From Nothopassalora personata (Eukaryota > Ascomycota > Dothideomycetes > Mycosphaerellales > Mycosphaerellaceae): a DNA stretch of 64,000 nt. The notes below the pieces were generated by a model. The model had not been told where the DNA came from, searched no databases, and saw nothing but the letters and a program-made list of their open reading frames with translations. The DNA lies in contig CM066296.1 in NCBI GenBank assembly GCA_033816765.1, forward strand, positions 1,054,001-1,118,000. The letters are read 5' to 3'. A program made the position numbers and the translations under genes. This document shows positions 1 through 10,745 of the stretch, one piece after another. The stretch's first letter is position 1, and each line of letters opens with the position of its first letter.

Positions 1-1460
1 TTTAGACAGTAGGGCCGGCATGGCATGTAGGCAATCTCACGGACCCGTATCATCATACATATCGCCGTTCGAAAGCCCAGAGCGAATTCGTCGTACGAGG
101 GATAACGCGGTGCTGTGAATGACGCCGATAATCCAGCACAGCGCCAGGCTCGAGACCGCAGCGAGCCACCTTACACTCGGCACACCCTGCATTCATGCTC
201 AGAAAGACCCATGGCCGGGCCGTAAACTACTACTTGTCACCATGCAGGTGTTGCACCGGACAATGGTTGCGAAAGCCTTTGCTCTTCAGGCGAGGCTCAA
301 GCAGTGAATGTCAGTGCTCGCTGCGCGTCTGTCTCAATCCGAGAAGCCTCGAAGGGTGTCTATACCAACTTTTACTTGCAGGAATGCATCTGGCAGAGCG
401 CATTTGGATTGTATTGAACTCTGCCCATCATCGAATCCAAGCTCATGCGTCAAATTGACCTTTGGCAGACAGCGACTCAAAGTGCACGGCTCCAGGATGC
501 TCACCGCAGTGCCATCAATGAAGAATTTTCGACGGGACGGTGGAGTGTAGGATGTCGTATTCGGCCATAGTTCTAACAGTAGGAGGAGCCGGGCTTGTCA
601 TGTCAGTCCAGAGCCTAGTGACATGCTACTGCACTGCTCCATTTCGATCGCGACGTCGAAGCCGCAAGGATTGCGCGCGCCCCACTGTACGCGGTAAGAG
701 AGCCATGCCTAATCTACCACATGGCAGCACGTATGTAGACAACTCGCCTCGCAGGCACGACCACGTCGCTTAAGTTTCCAGAGGTTTATATCCACATTCA
801 CACGAACGATTTACTTTCTCTCGAAGGTTTGCAATGCGTATTGACCATGTTACCGGCGTCCCACATATTTTGCTCGCAAAAGATAACAGCACTAGCTGCC
901 TCAGACATCAAGCTTTCACATGCATTGACGAAGAAAACTTTCGCATCCATCCAACCTCTCCACTTCTTGGCTCATTGCGAGGGCACGGTATTGCTCTGGT
1001 GGGATATACGGGACGGTTGAGCTCCTGAGAGCTGGCTGGCTTGCTTGTCCGCACTCCTTGGAAGCCGTGGGATGGGACATCGCATGTAGAGAAGACAGTA
1101 CCATTGTCGAAGCATAGCATGAAGCAGGCATCTTCAGCGTCTCCGCTTCGAAGCGCACTTTACGCGGCCATTTCTTTTAATGTACAAGACTTCTCCTTTG
1201 AAACTACGAAGTCCGCGCTGTAGACTTGTTTTGCCCGACCGTTCAATCATGCCCACACGCTTGAGCGATCCCCACCCAAAGTCGACCAGAACGCCGAACC
1301 CTCATCGCTTGCTCAAAATCCCAGGCCTGCGACAGTAGTCTTAATGCTACTCCAGAGGCTGCGCAGCTTCCACCAATGTGGATTGAGCGCGTCATGCAAT
1401 GCATATCTCCAACGCTTCCCCTCGCTCTGACCCGCCGCTCTACTGCCTCGCCACACAATT
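1..1460. other. Window start, no gene recognised
   Basis: Only short overlapping open frames without recognisable motifs are seen on either strand. The right end carries the 3' flank of rna14, whose stop is at 1461. A truncated gene entering from the left cannot be excluded, but nothing supports one. Confidence 0.5.
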
Positions 1461-4400
1461 CTACTGCGTGCGCTGAAGGTGGCCCGCCTGATACATGGCC
1501 CTAGCATGGTCGACGTTGACCTGAGCGATGAATGGGACTAGTTTGAGTGGATCGAGACGGGTTCCTTGGTACGTATGCGCGGGTGGGAGAGCGCCAAGAA
1601 TTTCGAGAATCTTGGGTGGTATCGGCGGCGGACCAGGTGGAAGGCCTCCAGGAACGAAAGTCTTAGTTGCGAACCCACCTCCCAATGTGACGTTGCCGGT
1701 GGGTACCGTCGCACTGCCCTTGTTAATACGAATAGTCGTGTTTTTCAGTGGTGACTCGGCGCGTGGCATCTTGCGCGGTCGCTCACTGTCCGAGTCCTCA
1801 AGGGTATGTTTTGGACTGGCGAGATATGGTCCGTTAGGTCCCAAGATGAGCTCCTGCGCCCTAGGACTGGCACCGAGAGGGTTTTGCTGAGGCGCGAGCA
1901 CTTGTGGAACCTCCGCCTTGGGGCGGGCTTGTGAAGGACTCAACAGAAGCTGAACAGCCACAGCATCGAAGTCGGGGAGAGTGGATCGATTGCTGAAGCG
2001 GCTAATCTCTGGCTCCTCGGGATAAAGATCTGCCATGCGTCCCTCCTGCTTGACTATCTGAGCGTAGTCTCCGTACTTGCTCTCCCAGTCGTGCATGAAG
2101 ACAAGGAGCGGGCGGCACTTTTCGCGTCGTTGCTCGAGAGAGTACCTCTCAGCGTTGTTGAGCTTCTTAATAGCACCCTCAAAGATCACACGGGCATTCG
2201 TGATATCTCCTATGTTGATCATATGCTTGACGTACTCCAGGATGAAGATGTGGTCTTCTGGGAAGAGCTTGGCGCCTCGGTTGAAGATCCTCTCGGCAGC
2301 GCCGTCTCTGTAGCCATGCCACTCCATGAGAGCAGATGCGATGTAGACATCACTTGACAGCATGCCCCGTGGCCGTGCCTCTACAAAGATGCCTCGGAAA
2401 CCCTTGACAACCTTGGTGTTAGGATCTGCACCCTTTTTCGCTGGCTTGCCCTGTCCTTGAACACGGCGGAAGGCGCGCATCTTGGCGACCCAGACGTACG
2501 AGATGGTGCGCTTGAGAGTGTCAAGCTGAGCATCGTATGAGGCCTTGGCAGCGTCAAGCTCCGCCTGCATCTGCTCCTGTCGACTCTTCGGCTTGGACGC
2601 ATCATCATCATCGTCCGCTTCCTGGTTCTCCATCTGTTCGTCTTCCGGCGGTAACGAATTGAAATGCTCCTGGATTTGCTGCGCTGAGGTCACCTTCTTC
2701 TGCTTCGTCTTCGTGACAAGTGCGTAAAGTGCGGTGAGCACACCCTCGAACGGCACATCGAGCTTCTCGCCATTGCCGATGAGAACATCATCGGTGTTAC
2801 CGGTGGGAAGATTGGCTTCGATGCGATCTGCCTTCATCAAGGCAAGCAGAACAGATTCCGGGTTTGCAGCGATACCCTTCTCCAGAAATTGCTCGCCTTC
2901 GGACTCGAGCTGCGGTTGTGTGAAGCACCAGGAAGCAGCTTCGTACCAAATCTCCGGGTAGAAAGTTAAGAACATGGTTGCTTGGCGGTAGACGTAGACC
3001 ACACGCTGCCGCCACTTCTCGTCTTCGGTGCCCTTGAAGACAAGCGGATCTTCATCTCGTTCCCACGCGATCCATGCCCGCCACTTCTCGACCTGGTCGC
3101 CGAATTGCTCCTCGCCGGCGAATCCGTAGATTGGTGGCAGTTGCGGTAATGATGATCGGTCAAGGCCGTGAAGAAGCTTCTCGAGCCGCACCTTCGCTTT
3201 ACGAGCTTCCATGTAATGTTGGCTTTGCTCCGTGATGTGCTTACGGGCGGTCGCTCTGTTCAGGCTGTGCTCAAATGCCTCGTACTCTTTCCAGATCTTC
3301 TGAAACTCCTCGTTCGGAACTTTCACGGCACGCTGGTACGCTGCGCGGAGCAGGTCGGCCTTTTGCATATCCTGCCAGCCGGTGCCGCCAACTGTGCCGG
3401 GCCCGTCTTTCATGAAGTCGATGTACTCTCTCCAAAGTTGACCTGCAGCAGGGTCGATGCCGACATGTTCGAAGGTCATGTCCCATGCTTTCATCAGCTC
3501 TGCACGGTTCCCGCCATTTGTGTCATTGATAAGTGGTAGCGCACGGCGAACGTGGTCCATGTAGAACTTCCAGAGGTCGACGTTGGGTATCTGCATGAGG
3601 CATTTGTTGAGAATGTGGACGATTCTGTCTGTCTCGTCTAGCTTCTTCTCCATCGCGATATACCCAACCCACAAGACGACCTGGCAATCTGTCAGCGGCA
3701 ACTCAAAGGTGGGGAAAATTCGAGAAAATGCGCATGAGTGTAAACACTGGGAAAGAAGACATACCGCTGTCGGGAAGACCTTCAACATGCGCTCGTACAC
3801 TTCTCGAGCATAGTCGTACTGGCCTTTGTCAAAGTAGTGGTCGATGAGTGCGCTCCAGGCATCGGTGTCACCTTTGGGGTCATCTTTGATACGATCCTCG
3901 AGTTGCCCGACTTTGTCGTGAGGCAGTCGGGCAACTGGCTGCTGTACTGTGCCATTGGTCTGAGGCGGGGGCTGCTGTACTTGCTGCGGAGCGGGTGTTG
4001 TAACAGCAGGTGTGTCTGCAGCTGGTACTGGAGTTGGTGCGATCGATGCCTGAACAGAAGCCTGAGCAGAAGCCACTGGCGAGACAGTCTTACCCTGTTC
4101 TGGAGCAGTTGGCTGTACTGTGAGATCTGGAGGGGCATTTGATGAAGAAGACTCAAGCACGGGAACTGTGGTGGACCCATTTAGACTTGTGCTGACAGAA
4201 GCAGCTGTGTCATCTTGTGGTGCACTACTTAGGGATACATCCTGCGTCTCTGAGACTGCCACCGCACCAAGACCAGAATGCGATCCGGCGTCTCCATTCA
4301 GTTGTGAAGGCGGCGGCGGTGCGCTCGCATCTTGCTCTTGCTCATCATCACTTTCTTCTACTATGAAGCCTGCGACTTTCTGAGGTGCTTTGGGAGCGTC

Positions 4401-4622
4401 GATCTGCGTGGGTGTCTGGATGGTGGGTTGCGATAGTGCGATTGTGTCCGACTGCGTGGCGCTCTCGCCGTAGTTGACACTGGAGGGATCGTAGTCATCG
4501 TCTTCGTCTGCTTCTTCGCCGCCGGCATTCTGGAGCTGTGTCGGGTCGGAGGACTCGTTGTCGCCGTCGTCTGGCGTATCGCCGTACGTAGGTGGATCGA
4601 GAGGGTCGTACTCAGCCGCCAT
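1461..4622 (-). CDS. rna14: Rna14, cleavage factor IA subunit for mRNA 3'-end processing
   Basis: Likely the Rna14 / CstF-77 orthologue, a scaffold of the nuclear pre-mRNA cleavage and polyadenylation complex. The frame is open for 1053 codons, but it holds an 84-nt in-frame intron at 3681-3764 (donor GTATGT, branch-like CTGAC, acceptor CAG), giving about 1025 residues. Residues 1-235 are acidic, then Ser/Pro/Gln/Thr-rich low complexity. HAT-type helical repeats start near residue 236 with a Leu-Glu-Asp-Arg-Ile-Lys...Trp-Ser-Ala-Leu segment and run to about 800 (the Suf domain). The last about 70 residues are Pro-rich followed by a helix, as expected for the Rna15-binding C-terminal tail. The start at 4622 is the first Met of the acidic N terminus. 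It diverges from the UNC-50 gene. The family call is firm; exact repeat borders are not. Confidence 0.92.
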   Translation of the reverse strand: MAAEYDPLDPPTYGDTPDDGDNESSDPTQLQNAGGEEADEDDDYDPSSVNYGESATQSDTIALSQPTIQTPTQIDAPKAPQKVAGFIVEESDDEQEQDASAPPPPSQLNGDAGSHSGLGAVAVSETQDVSLSSAPQDDTAASVSTSLNGSTTVPVLESSSSNAPPDLTVQPTAPEQGKTVSPVASAQASVQASIAPTPVPAADTPAVTTPAPQQVQQPPPQTNGTVQQPVARLPHDKVGQLEDRIKDDPKGDTDAWSALIDHYFDKGQYDYAREVYERMLKVFPTAVCLLSQCLHSCAFSRIFPTFELPLTDCQVVLWVGYIAMEKKLDETDRIVHILNKCLMQIPNVDLWKFYMDHVRRALPLINDTNGGNRAELMKAWDMTFEHVGIDPAAGQLWREYIDFMKDGPGTVGGTGWQDMQKADLLRAAYQRAVKVPNEEFQKIWKEYEAFEHSLNRATARKHITEQSQHYMEARKAKVRLEKLLHGLDRSSLPQLPPIYGFAGEEQFGDQVEKWRAWIAWERDEDPLVFKGTEDEKWRQRVVYVYRQATMFLTFYPEIWYEAASWCFTQPQLESEGEQFLEKGIAANPESVLLALMKADRIEANLPTGNTDDVLIGNGEKLDVPFEGVLTALYALVTKTKQKKVTSAQQIQEHFNSLPPEDEQMENQEADDDDDASKPKSRQEQMQAELDAAKASYDAQLDTLKRTISYVWVAKMRAFRRVQGQGKPAKKGADPNTKVVKGFRGIFVEARPRGMLSSDVYIASALMEWHGYRDGAAERIFNRGAKLFPEDHIFILEYVKHMINIGDITNARVIFEGAIKKLNNAERYSLEQRREKCRPLLVFMHDWESKYGDYAQIVKQEGRMADLYPEEPEISRFSNRSTLPDFDAVAVQLLLSPSQARPKAEVPQVLAPQQNPLGASPRAQELILGPNGPYLASPKHTLEDSDSERPRKMPRAESPLKNTTIRINKGSATVPTGNVTLGGGFATKTFVPGGLPPGPPPIPPKILEILGALPPAHTYQGTRLDPLKLVPFIAQVNVDHARAMYQAGHLQRTQ

Positions 4623-5125
4623 GTTGGCGAGTCTGCGCGTAACGCGCTGCTCTTCGTCGCCGTCGCCGCTTGTCGTCTACACTGGCTTCCAATGGGTATA
4701 GACTTACTGATTTTGGTAGTATCAGGATGCGATAACGCGCGCTGCGATGTGGTGAAGGTCAGGTGGGGTGGTTGCTGCTGAGTGACAATCGCGAAAGGAA
4801 AGAGCTGATGGCCGGGTAAGGGCCGCTGAGTCAGCAGCCGAGAGCCCTGCACATCGGTGTTGCCCTGGTCTCGATCCTGCATGCACCAACACGAAAAAGG
4901 AGTGAATGAGCAAGACATCCTCACGTGCCCGCTGGATCCTACTGCTCATGCTTCATTCATAATTAAGAGCACGTGGAACCACAGCATTTTGGGACTCCGA
5001 ACATCGTGGCAACCATAGCGGCAACGATAGTGTTCTGGAAAGCCAAGCTTACGTCTATGATCGAGTGTTATTGAAAGGACAAAGAGCGCTTCTCTTGGCC
5101 GTACTCTTCAGGCCCATCCCACAGA
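4623..5125. promoter_or_regulatory. Divergent promoter between rna14 and the UNC-50 gene
   Basis: About 500 bp separate two divergently transcribed housekeeping genes, so both promoters must lie here. No TATA box stands out. The sequence next to rna14 is rich in CG and CGTCG, and the middle holds a GC-rich stretch. A 5'-UTR intron in either gene is possible but not evident. Confidence 0.5.
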
Positions 5126-6108
5126 ATGTCTTCATCGCAGCGGGGAGGGCACACCATGCGGATCCCGCCGTTCTTCCGGAGGCTGTTCAAGTTCACCTCT
5201 ATGGACTTCGAGACAGTATGCCACACCTATCCTCCATGAATTCATGGCAACCAGGCTGAAGCTCAATAGGCAGTATGGGAAATGACACACTTGATCATTG
5301 CTCCGAAGAAAGTCTTTCGGAACATCTACTACCATGTACGTTCCATTGCGTGACTACGAACTCGGAAACCTAGTATTGACACCGTCTGCAGAAACAAACA
5401 AAGAACACATACCACCGAGCGGATCCAGCCTTCTCGTACCTAATGTCCCTCTTCCTGCTTCTGACTGGACTGGCATGGGGTTTGGCATATGCAGACGGCT
5501 TCAGCAGGACGATACGAGTGGCGCTGGTATTCGTGTTGGGTCATTTTCTCGCAGTGTCATTGATCATTGCAACGGCAATGTTCTTCTTGGTGGGGAGAGT
5601 GCTCGGGAAGCGGAGGCAGGGACTGTTTGGGCCGCCAGTGGGAGGGGAGGAAGGCTTGGAGTTCGGGTATTGTTTCGATGTGAGTTGTCTCTTGGATTCA
5701 AATGCTGGGCTCATAAATGCTTTGGCTGACGCATACAGGTTGCGATCCGAGCTTTCCTACCCGTCTGGGTCTTCCTCTACGTCTTGCAGTTCATTTTGAT
5801 GCCGCTCATTGCGCAGGATTACTGGGTGTCGAACTTGTTTGGCAACACGATGTACCTGTTGGCTTTGAGCTATTATTTCGTGATTACGTTTTTGGGGTAC
5901 AACGGTAAGTTCTTGTGCTGCGTTGCGAGTCTTCAGGTCTGGACTAATCGTCTTGTCAGCATTACCCTTCCTCAGCAGAACAGAAATCCTGCTCGCACCC
6001 ATACCAGTTCTGGTGCTTCTATGGCTGATCAGCCTCTTCACCTTCGACTGTGCAACAAATCTTGCCCCAGTCCTATGGTGTGGCGTGAGTTTACGAAAGC
6101 CAGTGTAG
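5126..6108 (+). CDS. gmh1: UNC-50 family Golgi membrane protein (Gmh1-like), five exons
   Basis: UNC-50/Gmh1 proteins are small multi-pass Golgi membrane proteins; yeast Gmh1 interacts with Arf exchange factors of the Gea type. Exons read from splice sites and family pattern: 5126-5215, 5270-5335, 5392-5679, 5739-5904, 5960-6108. All introns are 54-59 nt GT-AG. Joined they give 252 residues, close to the family length of about 260. Family hallmarks are in order: an N-terminal FFRRLFKFTSMDFE segment, IYYHKQTKN before the first membrane helix, EFGYCFDV, LPLI-type helix ending QDYWVSNLFGNTMYL, and FLGYNALPFLSRTE followed by two last helices. The start ATG at 5126 gives MSSSQRGGH before the conserved part. 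The C terminus is less sure: a GTGAGT at 6084 could splice to a CAG near 6117 and give a different tail. Confidence 0.9.
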
Positions 6109-6265
6109 TAGTATGCAGGAACTGTACGATAGCGTATACAGATGTCGAAGACATGCCAAGAGCGCGTCATCATACTGCCCCATCGTTGCCGCCTCGATAG
6201 TCTAGAGGCAGCACCGACGGCAGTGCCCTCCCTTCTCTCCAATACCCTCTCCGGCACGACGCGCC

Positions 6266-6737
6266 CTACTGCTCATCCTCCTCCCTAACCTCTTCTTCTG
6301 CCTTACGCCATTCCTCCGCCCCATACAATCTCATCCCCAACTCGAAGATCTTGTTCGCGTCGTTCTTATGGCCGCCCTTAATCACATCAGCATCCATCCC
6401 TACATCCCATCAATACTGCGCAGATCGACTCACCCCCATCAAACACATCCACGCTTCCACAAGCCTCTTCTTCCCCTCACCGCACAGAACCTCCTTCACA
6501 GCGTCGTCTGTCGCCGGGACGCAATCCCCCATACCGCGGGCGTACTGCTTCCACGCAACGCCGCCGAAGAGGTCCGCAGCTAGGGTGTAGACCTGCTGGT
6601 TGGACTGGTCGTCGACGCCGTCGCGGTAGTACTCGCAGGCAAGGAGGAGGAAGCGTTTTGCCTGGTCTTGGGCGGTGGACTGGGTGGAAGTTGAGTGTGG
6701 GAAGAAATTTTGGGGCAAGAGGGTTTGGGCTCACCAT
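6266..6737 (-). CDS. Small conserved-looking hypothetical protein, three exons
   Basis: Not recognised. The model is exon 6737-6735 (only the ATG), intron 6734-6680, exon 6679-6434, intron 6433-6377, exon 6376-6266, giving 119 residues. Donors are GTGAGC and GTGAGT and acceptors are CAG and AAG. The protein begins MSTAQDQAKRFLLLACEYY and ends in a run of Glu and Lys; it has no signal peptide or membrane segment, and looks helical and soluble. Support comes from codon-like composition across all three exons and continuous frame after splicing. It converges tail to tail on the UNC-50 gene, leaving about 160 bp between stops. A start codon immediately followed by an intron is unusual but occurs in fungi. 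An alternative start inside the first intron (about 6718) would give a different N terminus. Confidence 0.6.
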
Positions 6738-9700
6738 GATGCTTGAAGCGCTTGTGTTGATACTGGCGTGATAGTGGTGCTGTGGCGTTGCCGGAGAATT
6801 TGTAGGATTCGAGGAGGTTGCGGTGTTGTCGGGGCTATGGACGTGGTAGAGAGGAATCGAGTGTAGCTTTTCATATGTTGATCGTGCGATTTTATTCTGA
6901 TTGTCGTGGCGGTTTTATGTCATGAATAGAGCGTGGAAACCGCTGGGACGAGCGGCGAGAATTGACCTCCTACCTGACCTCCTCTGCGAGGCTACAGTCT
7001 TGTGCGTGTGTATGCTATTCGATGATCCGTAGCATGTAGGGTTTATAGTGTATCCCGCAGGCTCATCGTCTGCTGCATCGTGTAGGATGCTCGTCTCCTA
7101 CGGGAGGAGTCGAGATGCCAAGCCCGATGTTCGAGGCCACGGCTGTGCTGCGCGTGAGACACTGCTTCTCCGAAGAGAGGACGAGCTGCTGTCGAAGGCA
7201 GAAGGAGACGCGATCCGGACTAGCCTTCTGCAGCAGCCCGACACGAAGCCCGATACGAATCCAAAAATGGTACGCTAGGATTGAGCTTGTCATGAAGCCT
7301 GTCTCCACCTCCACTCTTCTTCCGACCTTAGTGGCGGCATGCTGTCTTGAAATTGATCAGACAATCTGCGAACGATGTCCACGAGGCCTGCTCGACGATA
7401 TGGAGGCTATGCGACGAGCGAGCGGTCCGCGAGGTGAGGACATCTGCGAGCAAAGCTGCGAAGCACAACCACGAGCAATCTTTAGAGGCGATATCAACGA
7501 CGACATCAACCCGAACGCGATCAACGATGTCGAAGAGCTGTCATCATTACTGCAAAGATAGCCAAGGGCACTGAGCTGGGGACCAGTACAGCCTTGCGCT
7601 CTGTGAAGGCGAAGGACTTGCGGGCGGCGCAAGATCTTTGCCATTTGAGACATGACTGCTGCGGGTCTCGTTGGTAGCCCGAGAGGCTGGACAATCGAGC
7701 CAGTAAGAGACTGCCAAGGAACTCAGAGACGCACAGGTCTGCTGCCTGATGGCTTCAGCCTGTGCGAAGGCTGCTGGACATACCGTGGGAAAGACAAAGT
7801 AGCAAGAGACGGCGTTTGAGCAGTGCGATCGTCTGCAGTTCTCCGGTGACCTTTTGGGGACAATTCGCCACGATCTCAACAGAGATGCTTTTCTATGATC
7901 AACTGTCGTTCTGGAAGAAGTGCAGTTCGTGGCATCATTGGAAGGTCCCAAAGAAGTCCTCGTTCAGCATGCTCTCCACTTTACAGCACGAAAAGTCTGC
8001 CGAAGGACGTCGGACATGAGACAGGAGCACCACGGATAATGACTCTGGAGACTTTGACAGCATGATGGGCGGCAGCACCCATGTCGACAACTCTGGGTAC
8101 CATGTCTTCGACGGCAAGATCGTCAGAGCCTGAACCTCTTTGTCGTTCTCATCGCTGGCATACCTCGGCACTGTGTTCGCGCGAAGGACGGAAAGCTCTG
8201 ATGTCATATGGTACAGCGATGCAGCATACCATAGTCGAAGCTAGATCGGCCTTGAAGACACATGGCCTTCTGTGTGTCACTCACCGTATTCATCTCTGCC
8301 CGCACAGAGATCACAGGTCCGTGGGCTGCTCTGATTCGAAAGAATTGAAGCTTTGCGAGCATGAGCCGTGATGAGTCTGTAGATGCCAGAGACTGCTGTC
8401 GCTGAAGAGATCGCTGAAGACTGGATTCTGCAATCGATGAGGGCACTTGGTGCAAAATCAGAAGCTGAGAGATGGCCGAATACACAACATGATTGCCCTG
8501 CCGGAAGCTCTCCTGGTCAAGCAATGGCATCAGATACGATTGTGATCGTATGAAATGTCCACAATGAGGCTTAATCCATGAAATATGACAAGAGGCTTCG
8601 TTGAAGTCCTTTTTGGCAACCGATCTGCCTTCTGGATCAACCCGCTGCCTGGGTATGCTTCTCAGGCCATTGCAAGGCTCCAGGACCGAGACACAAGCTT
8701 CTGTGGGAAGGAATTGTTCGCAGAGCAAGCTTTGAGGCAGATCTCCACCATTGTTGTCATTCGGCTTGGTGATTTGCTTCCAGGAGCTATCTCATTGCCG
8801 ACGCAGCCATCTTCTCCTTGCTGTTATGTTCTCTCCCTCCGAAATCCAGAAGACGGCAGCTCAGACTTGAGGCATTTCTGGCCATGTCCTGGGACAACGT
8901 CCTAGCATGTGCATGGCGTCCGGTGTCCTGCTTCGCGTTGCTGCCGTTCGTTGATAGGCCAGTACCAGCTGTCGTAGGGTGGGACGATATCAATCGACTG
9001 CCCCGAAGTGCTTCGATGCTGATTCCTCTCGGCCATGGTTGTTCCTTGAGGTCGCTCGAGCACCTTGCCGCCATATCCGCCTCAGGATGTCATGTGCCCG
9101 TGTCTCAGCAGCCTGCCGAGGCCGTCAGTAGGCGTGCTGTCGCAGCTCCTGCAGAAGTCACTTGACACAGAGCCTTTCCTCCTCGTCAGACTCTGGATAT
9201 GGTCGATGCTGTGCACAGCTATTAGGCGCCGCGATCAGGGATATCACGCAGACGCGGATTGTTTGTCTTGTCCTGGGAGGCAATTCTCGACCTATGCTGG
9301 TAGCCAGCAAACTATGCAACTGTATCTCTGGCCCTCCTCTTGCTGTGCTCGCATTATGCCGCTTCAAGCATTGCGTGAGAATGCCGTCTCGCCATGTCGG
9401 TCTCTGTGGATGGTGTAGTCCGTTGCTGTCGTTCACGTTGTAGTGCTCTCCGCATCATCGCTGGTCTGGATGTGACATTCCACTCGGCGCTCGTTGCCGT
9501 TGTCGCGGCAGTGCTTGAAGCGTATGAAGGATCTCTCGTTGCGTTCTGTTGCGGACAATGGGCTCCTGCTCGTTCGAAGGCAATGGACGGTCGGTTCGGC
9601 AAGAGGACGGCAAACCTGCCCTAGCGTAAGCTATGTACATGTACGGTGCTCTTGCCCTCCTGCGCTTCACGTCAGCTACAAGCCAGACAACAATGTGGCC

Positions 9701-10140
9701 TTGGAACCCGCACAACCCAAGCCTCTCCTTCTGTTGCGGCTTCCAGTGGTGCCCATTCGAAGCTTGGGAGAGACGCGAGATCCGACGAGCACATTGCGGA
9801 ATCGATCCAGTTGCAGAGCGCAGAACCATTCGTCCCAGGTGGCAGTTCTGGAGAAGCTATTACGGTGCGAGAGCCTACAAGACCGCCCGCTGAGGCATTG
9901 GTGCTATGGTCTACGACTACATTGTGCCATTGCTTCCCGCGCTCGACCTCCATTTACTGTCCATCGCTGACGCAAACCAGGCCCACCGAACTCCTGGCGT
10001 ACTCCGTCTCGTAAGCCAAGCCTGTTCCGCCCTCCCACGACGATTTTGCTTCTGTCCAAATCTCCTTCCCCCTATCCTCAGTACACGACTAACCTCACAA
10101 GCAGCACGCTGTTAGATCAAAAGGCTCGCTCACTTAGGTA
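6738..10140. other. 3.4 kb without a convincing gene
   Basis: Many overlapping frames of 60-170 codons lie on both strands, none with a family motif. A coding-like plus-strand stretch at about 7,640-8,040 is cut by stops (TGA, TAA, TAG, TGA), and the piece ending at about 8,131 has good composition too. This may be a decayed gene. Base composition is normal and there is no RIP signature. One small open frame (7292-7561) is listed separately. Confidence 0.4.
7292..7561 (+). CDS. Possible small secreted Cys-containing protein
   Basis: An 89-residue frame starting MKPVSTSTLLPTLVAACC. It has one Lys and then a short hydrophobic stretch that could be a signal peptide, followed by a hydrophilic part with two spaced Cys pairs (C-x2-C, then C-x3-C) and an acidic Asn/Asp-rich C terminus. 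The frame is open further upstream to 7115, but the Met at 7292 gives the most natural N terminus. No homologue is recognised and no intron is needed. It could be an effector-like protein, the end of a decayed gene, or chance. Expression data would be required to accept it. Confidence 0.3.
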   Translation: MKPVSTSTLLPTLVAACCLEIDQTICERCPRGLLDDMEAMRRASGPRGEDICEQSCEAQPRAIFRGDINDDINPNAINDVEELSSLLQR

Positions 10141-10745
10141 CGCGCGCCTTTCTCATCCACATGCGAAGTCGCGTCTCCATCTTCGACGGTCGCGAAAGGG
10201 GTCTACTTAAGAGACCCTCTCTTCCACAAACAACTTCTTCCTCCATCCTCCACTCCTCCACTCCCCCACACAACCACCACCTCCACTCCCCATCACCTCC
10301 TCTGACAACCATCACACAGTCAAACAAACACCCCCGACAGCACACAAGGTACGTGCAAACCACCACATCCCATCTGCGCTCTCCGCCAGCAAGTCCGCCG
10401 CCAGAACACACCAATTCCTCATCACATTCCCGCACCTTCACCTTCCTCATCATCTCACTTTCGGCTTCGCCCTTTCACGAGCTCGCTCCGGCCGTTACTG
10501 TTGCGCGGGTGGGTCTCAGCTCAGAGCTGTCTACTTAAGACTTTCTCCCTCCCTCATCCTCACCCAAACACCACACCCACCCACATCCAACAACCACCTT
10601 CCACCACCATCAAGCATCACAACCACCTTTCATTACCACTCGACCATCACCACAGCGGTATCGCACCATTACTGGCGTTTCTGCCGAGCTTTGACTGACA
10701 TTGTGCGTCACAGACACAGCCCACTCATCTCACCCACTAGCAACA
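10141..10745 (+). promoter_or_regulatory. Pyrimidine-rich leader and promoter of the Argonaute gene
   Basis: About 600 bp of strongly strand-asymmetric CA/CC/CT-rich DNA precede the Argonaute ATG, as in many highly expressed fungal genes. A possible 5'-UTR intron donor (GTACGT at 10349) has candidate acceptors before 10,740. A short inverted repeat, GGGTCT and AGACCC around CTTAAG, sits near 10,200. The start context is CAACAATGG. Confidence 0.45.

Noticed and set aside
3782..4180. 132-codon minus-strand frame inside rna14
   Set aside because: It is a frame-shifted reading of the Gln/Pro/Ser-rich N terminus of Rna14.
8204..8728. 174-codon minus-strand frame
   Set aside because: Composition is only weakly protein-like, no motif is seen, and a plus-strand frame through the same DNA looks equally coding-like.
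9455..10014. Overlapping 120-158 codon frames on both strands before Argonaute
   Set aside because: All frames are similarly open because of base composition; none has a recognisable domain.
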